A stretch of 64,000 nt of DNA from contig NC_084899.1 in the NCBI RefSeq assembly GCF_958979055.1, forward strand, positions 23,875,501 to 23,939,500, given 5' to 3'. Made by a program: the position numbers and the translations under genes. Numbering within the stretch: the stretch's first letter is position 1; each line of letters opens with the position of its first letter. Under the pieces are notes generated by a model. That model was not told the DNA's origin, ran no database searches, and saw only the letters and a list, made by a program, of their open reading frames with translations. This document shows, piece after piece, positions 34,900-47,586 of this stretch. Source of the stretch: Alnus glutinosa (Eukaryota > Streptophyta > Magnoliopsida > Fagales > Betulaceae).

Positions 34900-35091
34900 G
34901 AGTAATGCTACATGTCATACCCATGTCCCTCTTGTGCCCCTCTAAAAATGAGGTGGCTTTCAAAATCACCATGTGATCAAAATTCAAATGTGATCAATTT
35001 TGATCAATCACAAGTTCAATGGTGATTTTAAAAGCCACCTCATTTTTAGAGGGACACAAGAGGGACATGAGTATGACATTTAGAATTACTC
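34900..35091. mobile_element. 192-bp fold-back MITE, exact 10-bp target duplication
   Basis: The terminal inverted repeat starts GAGTAATGCTACATGTCATA. The arms pair over most of their length (GAGGTGGCTTT against AAAGCCACCTC). The flanks GTTTAGGACC at 34890-34899 and 35092-35101 are identical. Non-coding; the duplication length suggests Mutator-type mobilisation. Diverged relatives occur at 27636-27776, 39345-39439 and about 43122-43315. Confidence 0.85.
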
Positions 35092-37535
35092 GTTTAGGAC
35101 CCTTCACATCCGGCTCGGTAAATGTTTAGCTAAAGAACATTTTTTTTTTTCTTCCTAATTTAGCTATCCACTTTTTTAAGGCATATACATTTGGCTCAAC
35201 ATTTACACTATTTTATTTATAATGTTATTTCTTTATCTATTTTTACTATTTTCAAAGATGAGAGAGAATTAGATTGATTTTTTTTTTTAAAAAAAAAAAA
35301 TTAATTTAACTTATGTATTGATGAGCTACTTGCCCAGCACCGTAGGAGTAAGTCAAATCTTTGGCTAAAATAACTTTTTGGCTAGCCCAATGTAAGTGCT
35401 TTTAGGTTGTCAATCATACTTGGCTAAGGTTGCCAATCATGCTTCTTTGTCATCATTATAAACATAAAGGAGGTAACAGATCTGAGCTTATTGTTTTTCA
35501 TATTATATAAGAGAAAAATGCAAAATTAATTCATGTAATTACACCAATTTGCAATAAACTTCTTAGGGTTTAGAAGTGATTCAAAATTATTAGTGGTAAG
35601 CATAAATGATAAATAACTCTTCAATGAGCATAAATGCCACATCAAAGCTAATAATATGGCATGTGTCCCATATTATAAATATAAAAAATATAAAAAAAAG
35701 GAAAAAATAAAGAAATTAAAGGGTGGTTCAACCCCAAAATTAACCAAAGAGGTAGTTGTCAGTGACGATTTTCATCAAAATTTTAGCCGGAAGTTCGAAC
35801 TATGGGGTTATTTGTCATTTATATTTACCATAAGGAATTTTAAATTACTTTTTAAACTCTAGGGGCTTTACTGCAAATTGGTGTAACCACAGATTAATTT
35901 TACGTTTTTTTTTCTTTGTACGAATTTGAATTGAAACTTCTTTTTTACCGGTCCTTATAAATATCTGTGTAACTGGGTAGATTTTAATATGTAAAAGTTT
36001 ATTTAGTTCTTTCAACCATGCTATCAAGAGCGTATATTTGATGAGACATGTAAGACATTCATCCCTTACCTATTTCCTACCCATTTTTATACAATCAAAT
36101 TTCAAATTTATCATTGAATTTGTGCGGTGAATTTGACAATGAGATGAATAGGAAATTGATTTGTATCATTTTCCATTTGATTGCAGTGTCTTGTTGTTGT
36201 CTTGGGATTTGCCACTTCTCGAATTGTGTCCTCCTTATATAGAGAAAATTTTGGTTGGTGTATAAAGGCATTGTTGCATGTCCATTGATTCGTTGATAGC
36301 TGTGAAATATCAAGTGCAGGTAGACTTCTACCTTTTTCTTACTTCCCTGCTTGTTTATGGAATATGGTGTGTTTTACATTAGTTGCTTAACCGGTGGACG
36401 ACATTTTGCCTGAAAACTGCATATCTTTGTGCAAACTTCTAATAAGGAAACCCATTTGGTCATATTTCTTCCTTTCATGTGCATAATCTTTCCCCATACT
36501 TCATTTGAGTAAGCCCATGCATGTTTCAGGTTCTATAATTTATACAACTTTTTGTCTATTAAGTGGGGAGAATTTTGAAACCTCCTTGTCCAAAGCCTGG
36601 AAGGTCAACATCCTGACTGATAATCAATCTCCTTTTGTGCTTCAGAACCTCGAGGGAGGAAAAATGATCTACCAATTCATTAACAGAAACCATAAACTCG
36701 TACAACAGATTTCCAAACTTTCACCAACCCAAATTTCTATTTTCTACCATCACCAAGAAAGAATTTAGTTAAGAGGAATATTATACCAAATTTTTATTCC
36801 ACAATGCTCTTGGCAGACACAACCATCCCATGATTTTTTTATTTTATTTTATTTTTGAAAAAAAAAAAAAAAACTAATTCAATAGTTGGTTGAGACTGCC
36901 ACATCAATATTATGAGATAAAAATATAGTATATCCAATTTGGTCAATTTTCAATTAGACAAGAAATGTGCTTGATTAATTTTTTTTTTGATTAGAAGAAA
37001 TGTGCTTGATTGTGCCTTTATGGATCAACCCTAATTACAGTTAATAGATGGTCCATAGAATCATGGATCCACACATTTCAGTTTACAATAGTGCATATCA
37101 GCCAACCAACCACACAAAAGAAAAATAAATCTCTGTATTATATAAAGTTAAGAACTTACAAGCTCAAGCAGGACAAAAGAGGCATATAGATATATTTCCA
37201 GGAAACATTATTTTCCAGATATGGAAGAATTAAGTGCCTTGTGCTTTCTACTTTTCTCGTTCTCTTTGTTATTTTTGTTTTCTTTTTCAAATGGGAAATG
37301 CTCTACAAATGCTCTACTTCCCAAATTTTCATCTCCAAAAGTGGTTTCCAAATGATGTGTCATCATCCCATGACACATTTTTCAAAATAGTAGATCTTTT
37401 CATGATTGACACATCATTTGGGAATTAACTTTTGGAAAAAAAAATTGGTAAGTGTAGCACTTTTCTTTTCAAATACTTCTTCTGAAGAACACATCAAACA
37501 AAGATCTCAATCACAATTAATAAATGCTCACGCAA
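35092..37535. other. Gene-free interval between CHR8 and NECAP
   Basis: No conserved gene. It contains the fold-back element at 35520-35903 and a small inverted repeat around 37330-37430 (CCAAATGATGTGTCATCATC against GACACATCATTTGGG), likely another MITE. A 16-bp phrase, AGAAATGTGCTTGATT, is duplicated at about 36961 and 36997. Confidence 0.45.
35520..35903. mobile_element. 384-bp element with long inverted ends
   Basis: The left end includes AATTACACCAATTTGCAATA and the right end includes the partner TACTGCAAATTGGTGTAACC. Pairing extends about 70 bp with mismatches. Non-coding, MITE-like. Confidence 0.65.
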
Positions 37536-40500
37536 TCAAAAAGCAGCCCATCCTGAAGCAGTGGTCTTTGTCGATCCTGATCCCGTTGCCGAAGGAAGAT
37601 TTCTCTGCAACACCCAACAAGCAATGTGCTATAAACACATTGTTCACATAAATACAAAGACCCGGACTTACTAGGGCATTTACTAGATCTGGTTCTGAAA
37701 AAGGGGGTAAATTTTAGTAAAGTTGGGGATTATTAGAAAAGGTATGCTTTATGTTAGAGAAGAAGTCGATCAACCACATGAACCCAAGCAAGCAAGGACA
37801 TAAGTTCATTGAAGTAGAAAATAATAGATTTAAATTCAGACCCCATGTGACTTAAGAGTACAATATTCCAAGTGTCACTAATAATTTCTAACCAAGTGTA
37901 AAGTTCCAATAACCCAAAGATATCGATATCAATATCGAAACACATATAAGATGTGCCCTATACAGGTAAAGAAGTGCATGCAAGTCAGACATGCAAAGAA
38001 CATCCATTATGATATGCTATTCATATGTAATTCGATTCAAACACCAAGCCACAATGAAGTTTAACAGGTATAAAAATGAAGAAGTCTGCTGCACTATTAC
38101 TAGCAGTCAATACTGCAAAAAGTTCTGAAGGAGCTCCAAAGTATCATTCCTAGCTCCGTCCGTATGAGAACCATAGTAAATCAAAAGCACTTCTTCACGA
38201 TCTATAACCAAGATATCAATGTGGTTGTCCCAGTGAAGAAAATCTTAAATGGTCACCAGGTTTTCACCGAGCTTGCTAAGGGCAAACCATAATTTTTATG
38301 TTGTTTCTGGATAGGAACAACTGAAATCATAGTATCTTCTTCTTCTTCTTCTTTTCTTTTAAAATGAGTAAAATTGTAATATTAATACTGAAGTCTTCTT
38401 CTAATTTGGCACTTACTCAAATCTTCTAGTAATTTTTTCATAATCCCTGGCAGAGAATGAATATGGTCAGCCATAAGAAGACCACCATGACTTGTTTCTG
38501 CAAACCATGATTCCCTATCTATGTGTTGGGGAACAGAAAGCAAGTGATTCTTTTTAATTAAAGAGATCAGGGGAAAATTAAACAGCCAGATGTTACGTTT
38601 CAGAATGGTTATAACAAGCATACTGGGTTTTAAGTTTTCATATCATGTGAAACAAATTGTGTAGAAAATGATGCAAATGAGTGATGAAGGGTCAGAGGCA
38701 AACCTCAAGTGGAGAAAGGTCTGACAAAGGATCATTTGAATGCCTCACATTTTCCTTAGGCCCCTTGAGACCATCACCGAGGTGACTGGCAGAGGTCATC
38801 CGAGCAACCACATGATCATTGGGAGGAGGAGGGAGTGGAGACCTGATTTTTCCTGCCCCACTGGGTGGTGGGGCAAGGCTCAAAGCTTTAGGCTTTGGAG
38901 TTCCAGAAAGCCCTCCTGTTAGACCAGCAGCTGAGAGCATTCCGGTTCCACCAGATGGTTTGGGCTTCACACTTATCCGGATCGTTTCACCTTCCTATAA
39001 TATAAATCATAATAAAGTCAATTCCTTCCAAAAAGAGAGCCAAGGACACAATTTAAGCCCATATAAAGTGGCACAAAATGAGGTTGAAAAAAATAGGCCA
39101 CACTCAGAGTTATGAAGACTATAAAATGTGGCATGTAGTTATAAATGTAGCAAGTGTATTGTAACACCTCAGTTCTATATTGAGAAGATAAATAGCTCAC
39201 ATAGAATATATGGTTTATAAATACAATAATAGGTATCAAGTCCTACATTGGCTCCTTATTATGAGAGATTAAGCTTTATAAGCAGGGGCCAAACCACCTT
39301 GATGGGTAGGGAGCTTTAGCCCCCCAAATATATATTTTTATAAAGAGTAATGCTATTTGCAAAGACTCCTATTCCCTTTTTATGAATATCCTCTTTGGGG
39401 TGATAAAATGGGATAGGAGTCTTGCATATTGCATTACTCTTTTATGAATATCCTCTTTGAAAATTTTATATTTTAAACCCCGCGCCCCCCCCCCCCCCCC
39501 CCCCCACAACCCCCACCCCAATTTTTTTTAAAAAAGTTGTGTCCCCTCCCTTCAATTTCTAGTTCCGCCCTTGTTTATAAGTGATTTTAGGAAAACACCA
39601 AATTGATTAGTCTTTTTAGAGCGATACCGCTGACATGGCTAGCGCATTTCCTGAGTCATTGCAAAAGGTATGGCCCTTACTAGATTGTCAGGAATTGGGG
39701 GGGAGGGGAAGTGGGGGGATTGTATCCTCAAACTCATTAAATCCCAAAGAGAAAACAGAACATACATGAAAATAAACTCTAAACCAGAATCTCTGCAAAA
39801 CCCACAACACAGCAATACTATATCATTCACGATCTCCTACTCCAAAATATACAATGCTGCTAAATAGACAAAACCCACAACACTCAATATGCCAAAAATA
39901 AGTAAAAAGGCATTCTTCTATCCAAAATTTGCATTTTGTTTTCAACAAATGCACGACACCAATTACACCAAATCACGCATTGCACTTATACAACACATGC
40001 AACTTCACAAAGAACACAACACCCATACCCATTGTACTGAATCAGACATTCTCCTACTCCAAGACACGAAATTTCGCAGAAACAAACAACACCCACTACA
40101 CTCAATGTTGCAATTCCACCAAAAAAACCAAAAACCCAGAAATACAAAGTTCATACCTTCAATCTATGATTCACAGCGGGATGAATATCGATCTGGGTCT
40201 CTCTATCATCGGCCTCCCCACCACCACCGCCACCCTCCCTCTTCTCGTGCTCCCTCCTCACGTACTTCTCATGATCGGAGAGCGCGACGTTGAAGTCGAA
40301 CGCCTCGTTGCGCTCAGCGAAGCCGAGCCCCACGAAGGCGTGCTTGCCCTGGCCGTCCTCGATCCGGAGCACGAAGTATCGCGACGAGTCGAGCACGGTC
40401 TCCACGGAGCTCTCGCGGGGCTGACCCGGCAGCACGAAACATGCGGCGAAGAGGTCCCCTGAGGCCGGGTCCTCGAGCCGGATCTCGCACCGGGCTTTGC

Positions 40501-40681
40501 ATGAGACGACCCGGAGGCGACCGGACCAGATCTTATCGGACTGGAGCCACTCGCCGCACTTGTACCCGCCGGAGGTGGGGCGGGGAGGGATTTTGTAGAC
40601 CGAGACCTCGCGGACGACAAGGAGGGTTTGTTCCAGGGCCTCTTCGTCGTCGTCCTCTGGCTGTTGCTGGTTAAACGACAT
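37536..40681 (-). CDS. NECAP-like adaptin-ear-binding coat protein
   Basis: Three exons, 40681-40157, 38994-38704 and 37604-37536, join in phase 0 to 294 residues. Residues ~15-165 form the NECAP PH-like domain (LLVVREVSVYKIPPR, SGRLRVVSCKARCEIRLED, FVGLGFAERNEAFDFNVAL). The middle is Gly/Pro-rich with PPPP stretches. The last exon encodes only 22 residues and ends GWAAF, a WxxF motif of the kind that binds the AP-2 alpha-ear in animal NECAPs. Inferred role: accessory factor in clathrin-mediated endocytosis at the plasma membrane. The short last exon lies beyond a 1.1-kb intron and was found by matching its coding sense and AG acceptor. The start is the first ATG of a GC-rich exon with a CpG-rich start region. 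Confidence 0.92.
39345..39439. mobile_element. Short MITE with GAGTAATGC ends
   Basis: Termini GAGTAATGCTATTTGCAA and GCATATTGCATTACTC pair. Flanks TTTTATAAA and TTTTATGAA match at eight of nine bases. It lies in intron 1 of the NECAP gene inside an older repeat (about 39285-39575). An internal phrase, TTTATGAATATCCTCTTT, is repeated just outside the right end, which complicates boundary calling. Confidence 0.6.
39485..39505. repeat. C21 homopolymer in NECAP intron 1
   Basis: A run of 21 C on the + strand, followed by more C-rich sequence. On the transcribed minus strand it is poly-G. Length is likely uncertain in any assembly. Confidence 0.85.
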
Positions 40682-40973
40682 CGTTTTTCTTTCTGGGTTT
40701 TGCCTGTGTGATTGGACTGTGGATTCCTTCGGGGAATGTGCGAATGAAAGGAAAGGGAAGGTATCAATATCAAATGAGCACAGAGGGAGAGAGAGAGAGA
40801 AAGAGACGTGGGTTTGAAGGGAGCGCCTGAAAGGTCAACTGTAATGGAAGAGACAGCCAAGGCACAATGAGAACTTACCGTTTTTGCCCTTTGTTCTCTT
40901 TTATTTATTTTTATTTTCCTGTTGAAATATGATTTTAAAAATAAAAAAAAAAATTCGAATAATTTTTATAAGA

Positions 40974-41298
40974 AATAATTACATCACTGGTTTTTTAGGT
41001 CGGCCTAAATTACGAATCATTCCATGTGGTATAAAAAATTTAGGAGGGTTCTTGTAGCAAACTATAATTACGAATCACTCTCTAAACTCGTTTCGTCCAC
41101 CAAGTTAACAGAATTCGTTAGTTTGCCACGTCATATAAATAGTAAGACAATTTCTAAATGTCATTTGTATTGTAATCTACTAACGGACTTTGTTTATTTG
41201 GTGGATAGAAAACGGGTTCATTGAGTGATTTGTAATTATAGTACCACAGGGAGTGATTTGTAATTAAACAAACTCCAAGAACCAGTGGTGCAATTATT
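40974..41298. mobile_element. MITE-like element, ~325 bp
   Basis: The left end AATAATTACATCACTGGTT and the right end AACCAGTGGTGCAATTATT are near-complementary. The interior has further inverted matches (ACGAATCACTC/GAGTGATTTGTAATTA). It encodes no transposase. Confidence 0.65.
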
Positions 41299-42740
41299 TA
41301 TTTTGATAATGAGAAAATACATAAATTGACTCTAATTGTTAATGTATTTTAAGAGTTTTTTTCTTTTAAAAAAAAACCCGATGTGATAAAAAGTGAAAAT
41401 TGTTTTGTGTTTTTATGAATGATTTATATTTGAATCATATTTTTAAAAAAATAAAAACTAACAATTTTAACATATGAGTGAAAAAAAAAACACATTATTT
41501 TTTAAATATTTATATGGGATTATAATGTATTAATCAGAAAAAAAAAAATTCGAACTTCTGTCAACAATCTAGAAAGAAAACATGGCGACAAATTGGGGAC
41601 AAGTGAGAGAATTGACATTGCGCCAAATGTTCAATGTTGTCTAGAAACGCACGTGGTTGAGGATGAGGTGAATGGCTCTTCCTCTTATGATTGGGATAAT
41701 TTTGTTCAATTGTGTACATCATAATTTATATTTTTGGTGAATTTTCTAGACGAATTACCATGGGAGAGGAAGCTCAAAATGTTCACCAGATGGATTGTGT
41801 TTTTTTTTTTTTGGTAAAATTTTAAATTTTCATTAAAATCATGATATATATGCTCTAATAATTATTAGTAAGACAATTTATTTGATAACACTTTTTTTTT
41901 CTTTTTTTCTTTTTTTTGTAAAAAAGTATTAACAAACAATCTAAAATATAAAACACTCAATATTACTTTCATTTTTATGTTATATCATAATATTTAATAT
42001 ATATATAAAACCTTTTAAAAAGCATTAACAATGGAATTAGTAACTTAGTATGAGTTATTTATTAATTTATTTTATTTGTTTTAGGTGGAGTGGTGTGTGA
42101 GAGAGATGGGCATAAGAAAGACAAAGATACAAGACCAAACAGAGGGCTGCAAACTGAAGCTCTTGTAGTAACAAAGAAGCTGTGACACAACTCCTGCCTG
42201 ATAGTATGGATAAGTTAGTAAATGAGATTTCAGGGCTTTTTAAACTCTAAAATTCTAATAATAAATTGCAAAATAACATTTTTTTAAAAAAATAAAATAA
42301 AATAATGAAAGAGAAATTCTATATGCACATTATATTCTTACCGTGTGCGTGTTTATATATATATATAGAGCCATGCCGCTTTGATAATAATTGTGATCCT
42401 CTGAAATTCGGACAGCCTTAGAGAAAGGGCTTACAAAGCTGGCATGTCCTAGATAATTTAAGTTGCAAGATTCACTTGCTCAAGGCAGATGAGTTTTGCA
42501 ACTCCCTCTCTTAAACTATTCAAGAATCAATAACAGCCTCTTTCGAGGATTCCATCCATTTGGTAATGACAAACACATGCAGCTAAAATGGACGAAGTTA
42601 GGGCTTGTGCCTATGGGCTAGAGATGGGTTAAAGCTCAAGAAGTTTGTTAGCCTAAACTTTGTCGTGATCGTGCCGTTGACAAAATTGAAATTGTCATGT
42701 TAGTATAACGAGATAATAATGAAATAAAAGTGTAATTGAG

Positions 42741-42894
42741 AAATGATCCATATACTCATTTTTCATAACAGCTCCACAACAAGCTGACGTGGCTGGTAAT
42801 ATTTTATTATTATTTTTGTTTAAAATAATAAGATATTACCAGCCACGTTAGCTTGTTGTGGGGCTGTTGTGAGAAATGAGTGTAGGGATCATTT
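42741..42894. mobile_element. 154-bp fold-back MITE
   Basis: The arms AAATGATCCATATACTCATT and AATGAGTGTAGGGATCATTT pair, as do CAAGCTGACGTGGCTGGTAA and TTACCAGCCACGTTAGCTTG, around an AT loop. Flanks ATTGAG and ATCGAG may be a degraded duplication. Confidence 0.75.
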
Positions 42895-43121
42895 ATCGAG
42901 CCATAAATATTCGATGATTGATTTTAAAAAAAAGTTGTTAGAATTGTGTAAGAGTTGTGCAAAAAAATTACTCTTAAAAAATAGTGATATTAAAATATAA
43001 TTTTTTTTAAATGCAGTTGATGATATATTTTTACAATTTTTTATTTAAAACCGTAGTTTTGAATTACGAAATCGCACCGATTTCAACAACCTTGAGGAGA
43101 AGAATGGCCATCTTTTACAAG

Positions 43122-43315
43122 TAATTATAAACGTCATACTAATGTCTCTATTGTATCCCTCCAAAATTAATGTGACTTTTAAAATTATTATTTAATTTTT
43201 TATCAAATAATAATTCATCATAAATCAATCTATTATAAATCAAATGATAATTTTAAAAATCGTATAATTTTTAAAATGACACAAAAAGAATACAAGTATC
43301 ACATGTAAAATTTCT
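43122..43315. mobile_element. Decayed relative of the 34900 MITE
   Basis: The order of phrases (CGTCATACTAATGTCTCT, then ATCCCTCCAAAATTAATGTG, and the paired right arm) parallels the intact element at 34900-35091, with many substitutions. Ends are approximate. Confidence 0.5.
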
Positions 43316-43779
43316 TCTCTTTCACCGTCAGCGGGTTCTCGGTGTCCATTGCTCTTCATCAGCCCATTACGAATTTCAACTCATTTTCTTTTGTTCTGAT
43401 TTGATGTTTCATTGATCCAAGTCCAATCTTGTTTTTTCCAACCCAGCCCAACTCTCTAATCTATTATCCGGATCCATTTTCAAGACCCGGTTCCTACACC
43501 AAAACCACGAGGGACGAGAAGAGGTTTTTTCAACCCACTGCGACGCAGGCTGTGTTTGTCTGCGGTGGATCTTCGCGTATTTATTGGTGAATCTTCGTTT
43601 TGGACCCTTTGATTACGAGATGTGAAATATAGGTTGAAGATTTTTATCTTTTAAGGCTTGAAACCGTCACTTAAACCCTAATTCCTTCTTCCCCCCCAAT
43701 TTCTCCTCGTTAACTAGTTTCGCTGATTTTAGGCTTTCGACACCTCTGCGCGTAACAATTTCTTGTCCAGGGCGTCGCC

Positions 43780-46700
43780 ATGGACCCGGAGATCGCCAAG
43801 ACCCAGGAAGAGCGGAGGCGCATGGAGCAGCAACTGGCGTCTTTGACCTCCGTCACCTTCGACACTGACCTATACGGCGGCAACGACCGCGACGCCTACG
43901 TCACGTCCATACCCGTCAATGAGGACGAAGAGAGCCTTGACGCCATGGACAACGAGGTCGCCCGCAAGCTCGCCTCCTACACCGCTCCCAAGTCTCTCCT
44001 CAAGGAAATGCCTCGGGGAGGAGCCGACGACGACCACGAGGATCTTCTGGGGTTCAAGAAGCCCCAGCGCATCATCGACCGCGAGGACGACTACCGCAAG
44101 AGGAGGCTCAACCGCGTGATCTCTCCCGAGAGGCACGACGCCTTCGCCGCCGGGGAGAAGACGCCGGACCCATCGGTAAGAACCTACGCCGACATCATGA
44201 GGGAGGAGGCGCTCAAGAAGGAGAAGGAGGAGACTCTCAAGAGGATCGCCAAGAAGAAGGAGGAAGAGGCCGCCGCTAAGGAGACCAAGGCTGCTGAAGA
44301 TAAGGCTCCCAAGAGAAGGAATCGCTGGGACCAGTCCCAGGACCATGGGGGGGACGCTGCGGCCAAGAAGGCCAAGACAACGTCGGATTGGGACTTGCCG
44401 GAGGATACGACCCCTGGGCGGTGGGATGCGACTCCGACTCCTGGAAGATTGGGCGATGCAACACCATCTGCGTCTGCAGGAAGGAGGAATCGCTGGGACG
44501 AGACACCAACGCCTGGGAGATTGGCCGATGCCACCCCGGCCGGTGGGGCTACTCCGGGAGCTACCCCGGCGGGGATGACTTGGGATGCCACGCCAAAGCT
44601 TTCAGGCCTCGCCACGCCCACTCCGAAACGGCAGAGGTCGAGGTGGGATGAGACGCCCGCCACGATGGACAGCGCGACCCCAATGGAGGGTGCAACGCCT
44701 ACGGCTGCAGCGGCGTCGTTCACGCCTGGGATTACTCCCGTGGGCGGAGTAGATCTGGCGACCCCGACGCCGGGGGCAATCAATCTGCGTGGCTCCATCA
44801 CCCCGGAGCAGTACAATTTGCTGAGGTGGGAGAAGGATATCGAGGACAGGAACCGGCCTTTGACCGATGAGGAGCTGGATGCCATGTTTCCACAAGAGGG
44901 TTATAAGATTTTGGAGCCTCCGGCATCGTATGTGCCTATTAGGACTCCGGCGAGGAAGCTGCTCGCGACGCCCACTCCAATGGGTACGCCACTGTACTCA
45001 ATTCCCGAAGAGAATCGCGGCCAACAGTTTGACGTGCCCAAGGAAGTGCCTGGTGGTTTGCCGTTCATGAAGCCCGAGGACTACCAGTACTTTGGTGCGT
45101 TGTTGAATGAGGAGGATGAAGAGGAGTTGTCTGCTGAAGCGCAGAAAGAGCGGAAGATCATGAAGCTCTTGCTTAAGGTCAAGAATGGAACGCCGCCGCA
45201 GAGGAAAACGGCGCTGCGGCAGCTTACGGATAAGGCGAGAGAGTTTGGGGCTGGCCCCTTGTTTAACCGGATTCTGCCCTTGCTTATGCAACCCACTTTG
45301 GAGGACCAAGAGAGGCATCTATTGGTGAAGGTAATTGATAGGGTGCTTTATAAGTTGGATGAGTTGGTACGCCCGTATGTGCATAAGATTCTAGTGGTGA
45401 TTGAGCCCTTGTTGATTGATGAGGATTACTATGCGCGTGTTGAAGGGCGAGAGATTATTTCCAATCTTAGTAAAGCTGCTGGCTTGGCCACCATGATTGC
45501 TGCTATGAGACCGGATATCGATAACATTGATGAATATGTCAGGAACACGACTGCCAGAGCTTTCAGTGTTGTTGCTTCTGCTCTTGGGATTCCTGCTCTC
45601 TTGCCCTTCTTGAAGGCCGTGTGTGAGAGTAAGAAATCATGGCAAGCTCGGCACACTGGAATTAAGATTGTTCAGCAGATTGCTATCTTGATCGGTTGTG
45701 CTGTGCTTCCTCATCTCAGGTCTCTTGTGGAGATCATAGAACATGGTCTGCTGGATGAGAATCAGAAGGTGAGGACAATCACCGCATTGTCTCTGGCTGC
45801 TCTTGCTGAGGCTGCTGCCCCCTATGGAATTGAGAGCTTTGACTCGGTGTTGAAACCTTTGTGGAAGGGTATCAGGTCACACCGTGGGAAAGTTTTGGCT
45901 GCGTTCTTGAAGGCTATCGGCTTTGTCATCCCACTTATGGATGCACTATATGCTAGTTACTATACTAAGGAAGTTATGGTTATTTTGATTCGTGAGTTTC
46001 AGTCACCCGATGAGGAAATGAAGAAGATAGTTCTGAAGGTCGTGAAGCAGTGTGTGAGTACGGAGGGTGTGGAGGCTGATTACATTCGCAATGATGTTCT
46101 TCCTGAGTTCTTTAGAAACTTCTGGGTCAGGAGGATGGCTTTGGACAGGAGAAACTATAGGCAACTTGTGGAGACAACGGTGGAGATGGCAAACAAAGTT
46201 GGTGTTGCTGATATAGTAGGGAGAATTGTTGAGGATCTTAAAGATGAGAGTGAGCCTTACAGGCGAATGGTTATGGAAACCATTGAGAAGGTAGTTGTCA
46301 ACTTGGGTGCATCTGATATTGATGCTCGGTTGGAGGAGCTTCTAATTGATGGAATCCTTTATGCCTTCCAAGAGCAGACCAGCGATGATGCCAATGTGAT
46401 GCTTAATGGGTTTGGTGCGGTTGTGAATTCACTTGGGCAGAGAGTGAAACCGTACCTACCCCAGATTTGTGGTACCATTAAATGGCGATTGAATAACAAG
46501 AGCGCAAAGGTGAGACAGCAAGCAGCTGATCTCATATCAAGGATTGCTGTTGTCATGAAGCAGTGCCAAGAGGAACAACTGATGGGTCACCTTGGTGTTG
46601 TCTTGTATGAGTATCTGGGAGAAGAGTATCCGGAGGTTCTGGGATCGATCCTGGGAGCTCTTAAGGCAATTGTCAATGTTATTGGTATGACAAAGATGAC

Positions 46701-47586
46701 TCCTCCTATAAAGGATTTGCTTCCTAGGTTGACACCAATTCTGAAGAATAGGCATGAGAAAGTCCAGGAGAACTGCATTGACCTTGTTGGACGAATTGCC
46801 GACCGTGGGGCTGAGTTTGTTCCGGCAAGGGAATGGATGAGGATTTGCTTCGAGCTTCTTGAGATGCTTAAAGCCCACAAGAAGGGTATTCGGCGAGCTA
46901 CGGTGAACACTTTTGGGTATATTGCCAAAGCCATTGGACCACAAGATGTCCTGGCTACCTTGTTGAATAATCTCAAGGTACAGGAGCGGCAGAACCGTGT
47001 CTGCACAACTGTGGCCATTGCTATAGTTGCAGAAACCTGTTCTCCCTTTACAGTTCTGCCAGCGTTGATGAATGAGTATCGTGTGCCAGAGCTTAACGTG
47101 CAGAATGGTGTCTTGAAATCCCTCTCTTTTCTTTTCGAGTATATTGGTGAAATGGGAAAAGACTACATTTATGCTGTGACCCCGTTGCTTGAGGATGCCC
47201 TCATGGATAGGGATTTGGTTCACAGGCAGACTGCGGCTTCTGCTGTAAAGCACATGGCCTTGGGGGTTGCTGGTTTGGGTTGTGAGGATGCTTTAATCCA
47301 CTTGCTCAACTATGTGTGGCCCAACATTTTTGAGACTTCCCCGCATGTGATAAATGCTGTCATGGAAGCAATTGAAGGAATGAGGGTGGCCTTAGGTGCT
47401 GCTATTGTGCTAAACTACTGCCTTCAGGGGCTCTTCCATCCTGCTCGTAAGGTTAGGGAGGTCTACTGGAAGATTTATAACTCACTGTATATTGGAGCAC
47501 AAGATGCTCTTGTGGCGGCTTATCCTCTGCTGGAAGACGAGCATAACAACGTATACAGTAGGCCTGAGTTAACGATGTTTGTCTGA
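43780..47586 (+). CDS. SF3B1: Splicing factor 3B subunit 1, intronless
   Basis: A single uninterrupted frame of 1268 residues, similar to human SF3B1 (1304). The ATG is in a strong context (GCCATGG). The N-terminal third has TP repeats and U2AF-homology ligand-type motifs ([42 protein letters not shown]), then the p14-contacting segment starting [15 protein letters not shown]. From ~430 onward are the HEAT repeats. Residues at human cancer hotspots are wild type: Arg588 (human Arg625) in [11 protein letters not shown], His and Lys in ARHTGIK (human 662/666) and Lys663 (human Lys700) in ENQKVRTI. The protein is the U2 snRNP scaffold that clamps the intron branch helix. GC content falls from the 5' third towards the 3' end. 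Minus-strand frames here are shadows. Confidence 0.98.
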   Translation: MDPEIAKTQEERRRMEQQLASLTSVTFDTDLYGGNDRDAYVTSIPVNEDEESLDAMDNEVARKLASYTAPKSLLKEMPRGGADDDHEDLLGFKKPQRIIDREDDYRKRRLNRVISPERHDAFAAGEKTPDPSVRTYADIMREEALKKEKEETLKRIAKKKEEEAAAKETKAAEDKAPKRRNRWDQSQDHGGDAAAKKAKTTSDWDLPEDTTPGRWDATPTPGRLGDATPSASAGRRNRWDETPTPGRLADATPAGGATPGATPAGMTWDATPKLSGLATPTPKRQRSRWDETPATMDSATPMEGATPTAAAASFTPGITPVGGVDLATPTPGAINLRGSITPEQYNLLRWEKDIEDRNRPLTDEELDAMFPQEGYKILEPPASYVPIRTPARKLLATPTPMGTPLYSIPEENRGQQFDVPKEVPGGLPFMKPEDYQYFGALLNEEDEEELSAEAQKERKIMKLLLKVKNGTPPQRKTALRQLTDKAREFGAGPLFNRILPLLMQPTLEDQERHLLVKVIDRVLYKLDELVRPYVHKILVVIEPLLIDEDYYARVEGREIISNLSKAAGLATMIAAMRPDIDNIDEYVRNTTARAFSVVASALGIPALLPFLKAVCESKKSWQARHTGIKIVQQIAILIGCAVLPHLRSLVEIIEHGLLDENQKVRTITALSLAALAEAAAPYGIESFDSVLKPLWKGIRSHRGKVLAAFLKAIGFVIPLMDALYASYYTKEVMVILIREFQSPDEEMKKIVLKVVKQCVSTEGVEADYIRNDVLPEFFRNFWVRRMALDRRNYRQLVETTVEMANKVGVADIVGRIVEDLKDESEPYRRMVMETIEKVVVNLGASDIDARLEELLIDGILYAFQEQTSDDANVMLNGFGAVVNSLGQRVKPYLPQICGTIKWRLNNKSAKVRQQAADLISRIAVVMKQCQEEQLMGHLGVVLYEYLGEEYPEVLGSILGALKAIVNVIGMTKMTPPIKDLLPRLTPILKNRHEKVQENCIDLVGRIADRGAEFVPAREWMRICFELLEMLKAHKKGIRRATVNTFGYIAKAIGPQDVLATLLNNLKVQERQNRVCTTVAIAIVAETCSPFTVLPALMNEYRVPELNVQNGVLKSLSFLFEYIGEMGKDYIYAVTPLLEDALMDRDLVHRQTAASAVKHMALGVAGLGCEDALIHLLNYVWPNIFETSPHVINAVMEAIEGMRVALGAAIVLNYCLQGLFHPARKVREVYWKIYNSLYIGAQDALVAAYPLLEDEHNNVYSRPELTMFV

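Larger units (their letters stand above)
40682..43779. promoter_or_regulatory. Divergent interval, NECAP and SF3B1
   Basis: The two genes diverge from this 3.1-kb interval. The NECAP side has a GA tract at 40785-40803. The SF3B1 leader is probably about 43500-43779, where the sequence is less AT-rich and the CCAGGGCGTCGCCATGG start context lies. Between them are MITEs (40974-41298, 42741-42894, about 43122-43315) and AT-rich DNA with no gene. No TATA box is assigned. Confidence 0.45.

Noticed and set aside
40258-40860. Alternative frames of 200 and 177 codons around NECAP exon 1
   Set aside because: Off-frame or antisense reads of the GC-rich exon; the NECAP frame is conserved and splices cleanly.
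43870-47253. Long minus-strand frames opposite SF3B1 (158, 233 and 238 codons)
   Set aside because: Antisense shadows of a conserved GC-rich coding exon, with no family resemblance.
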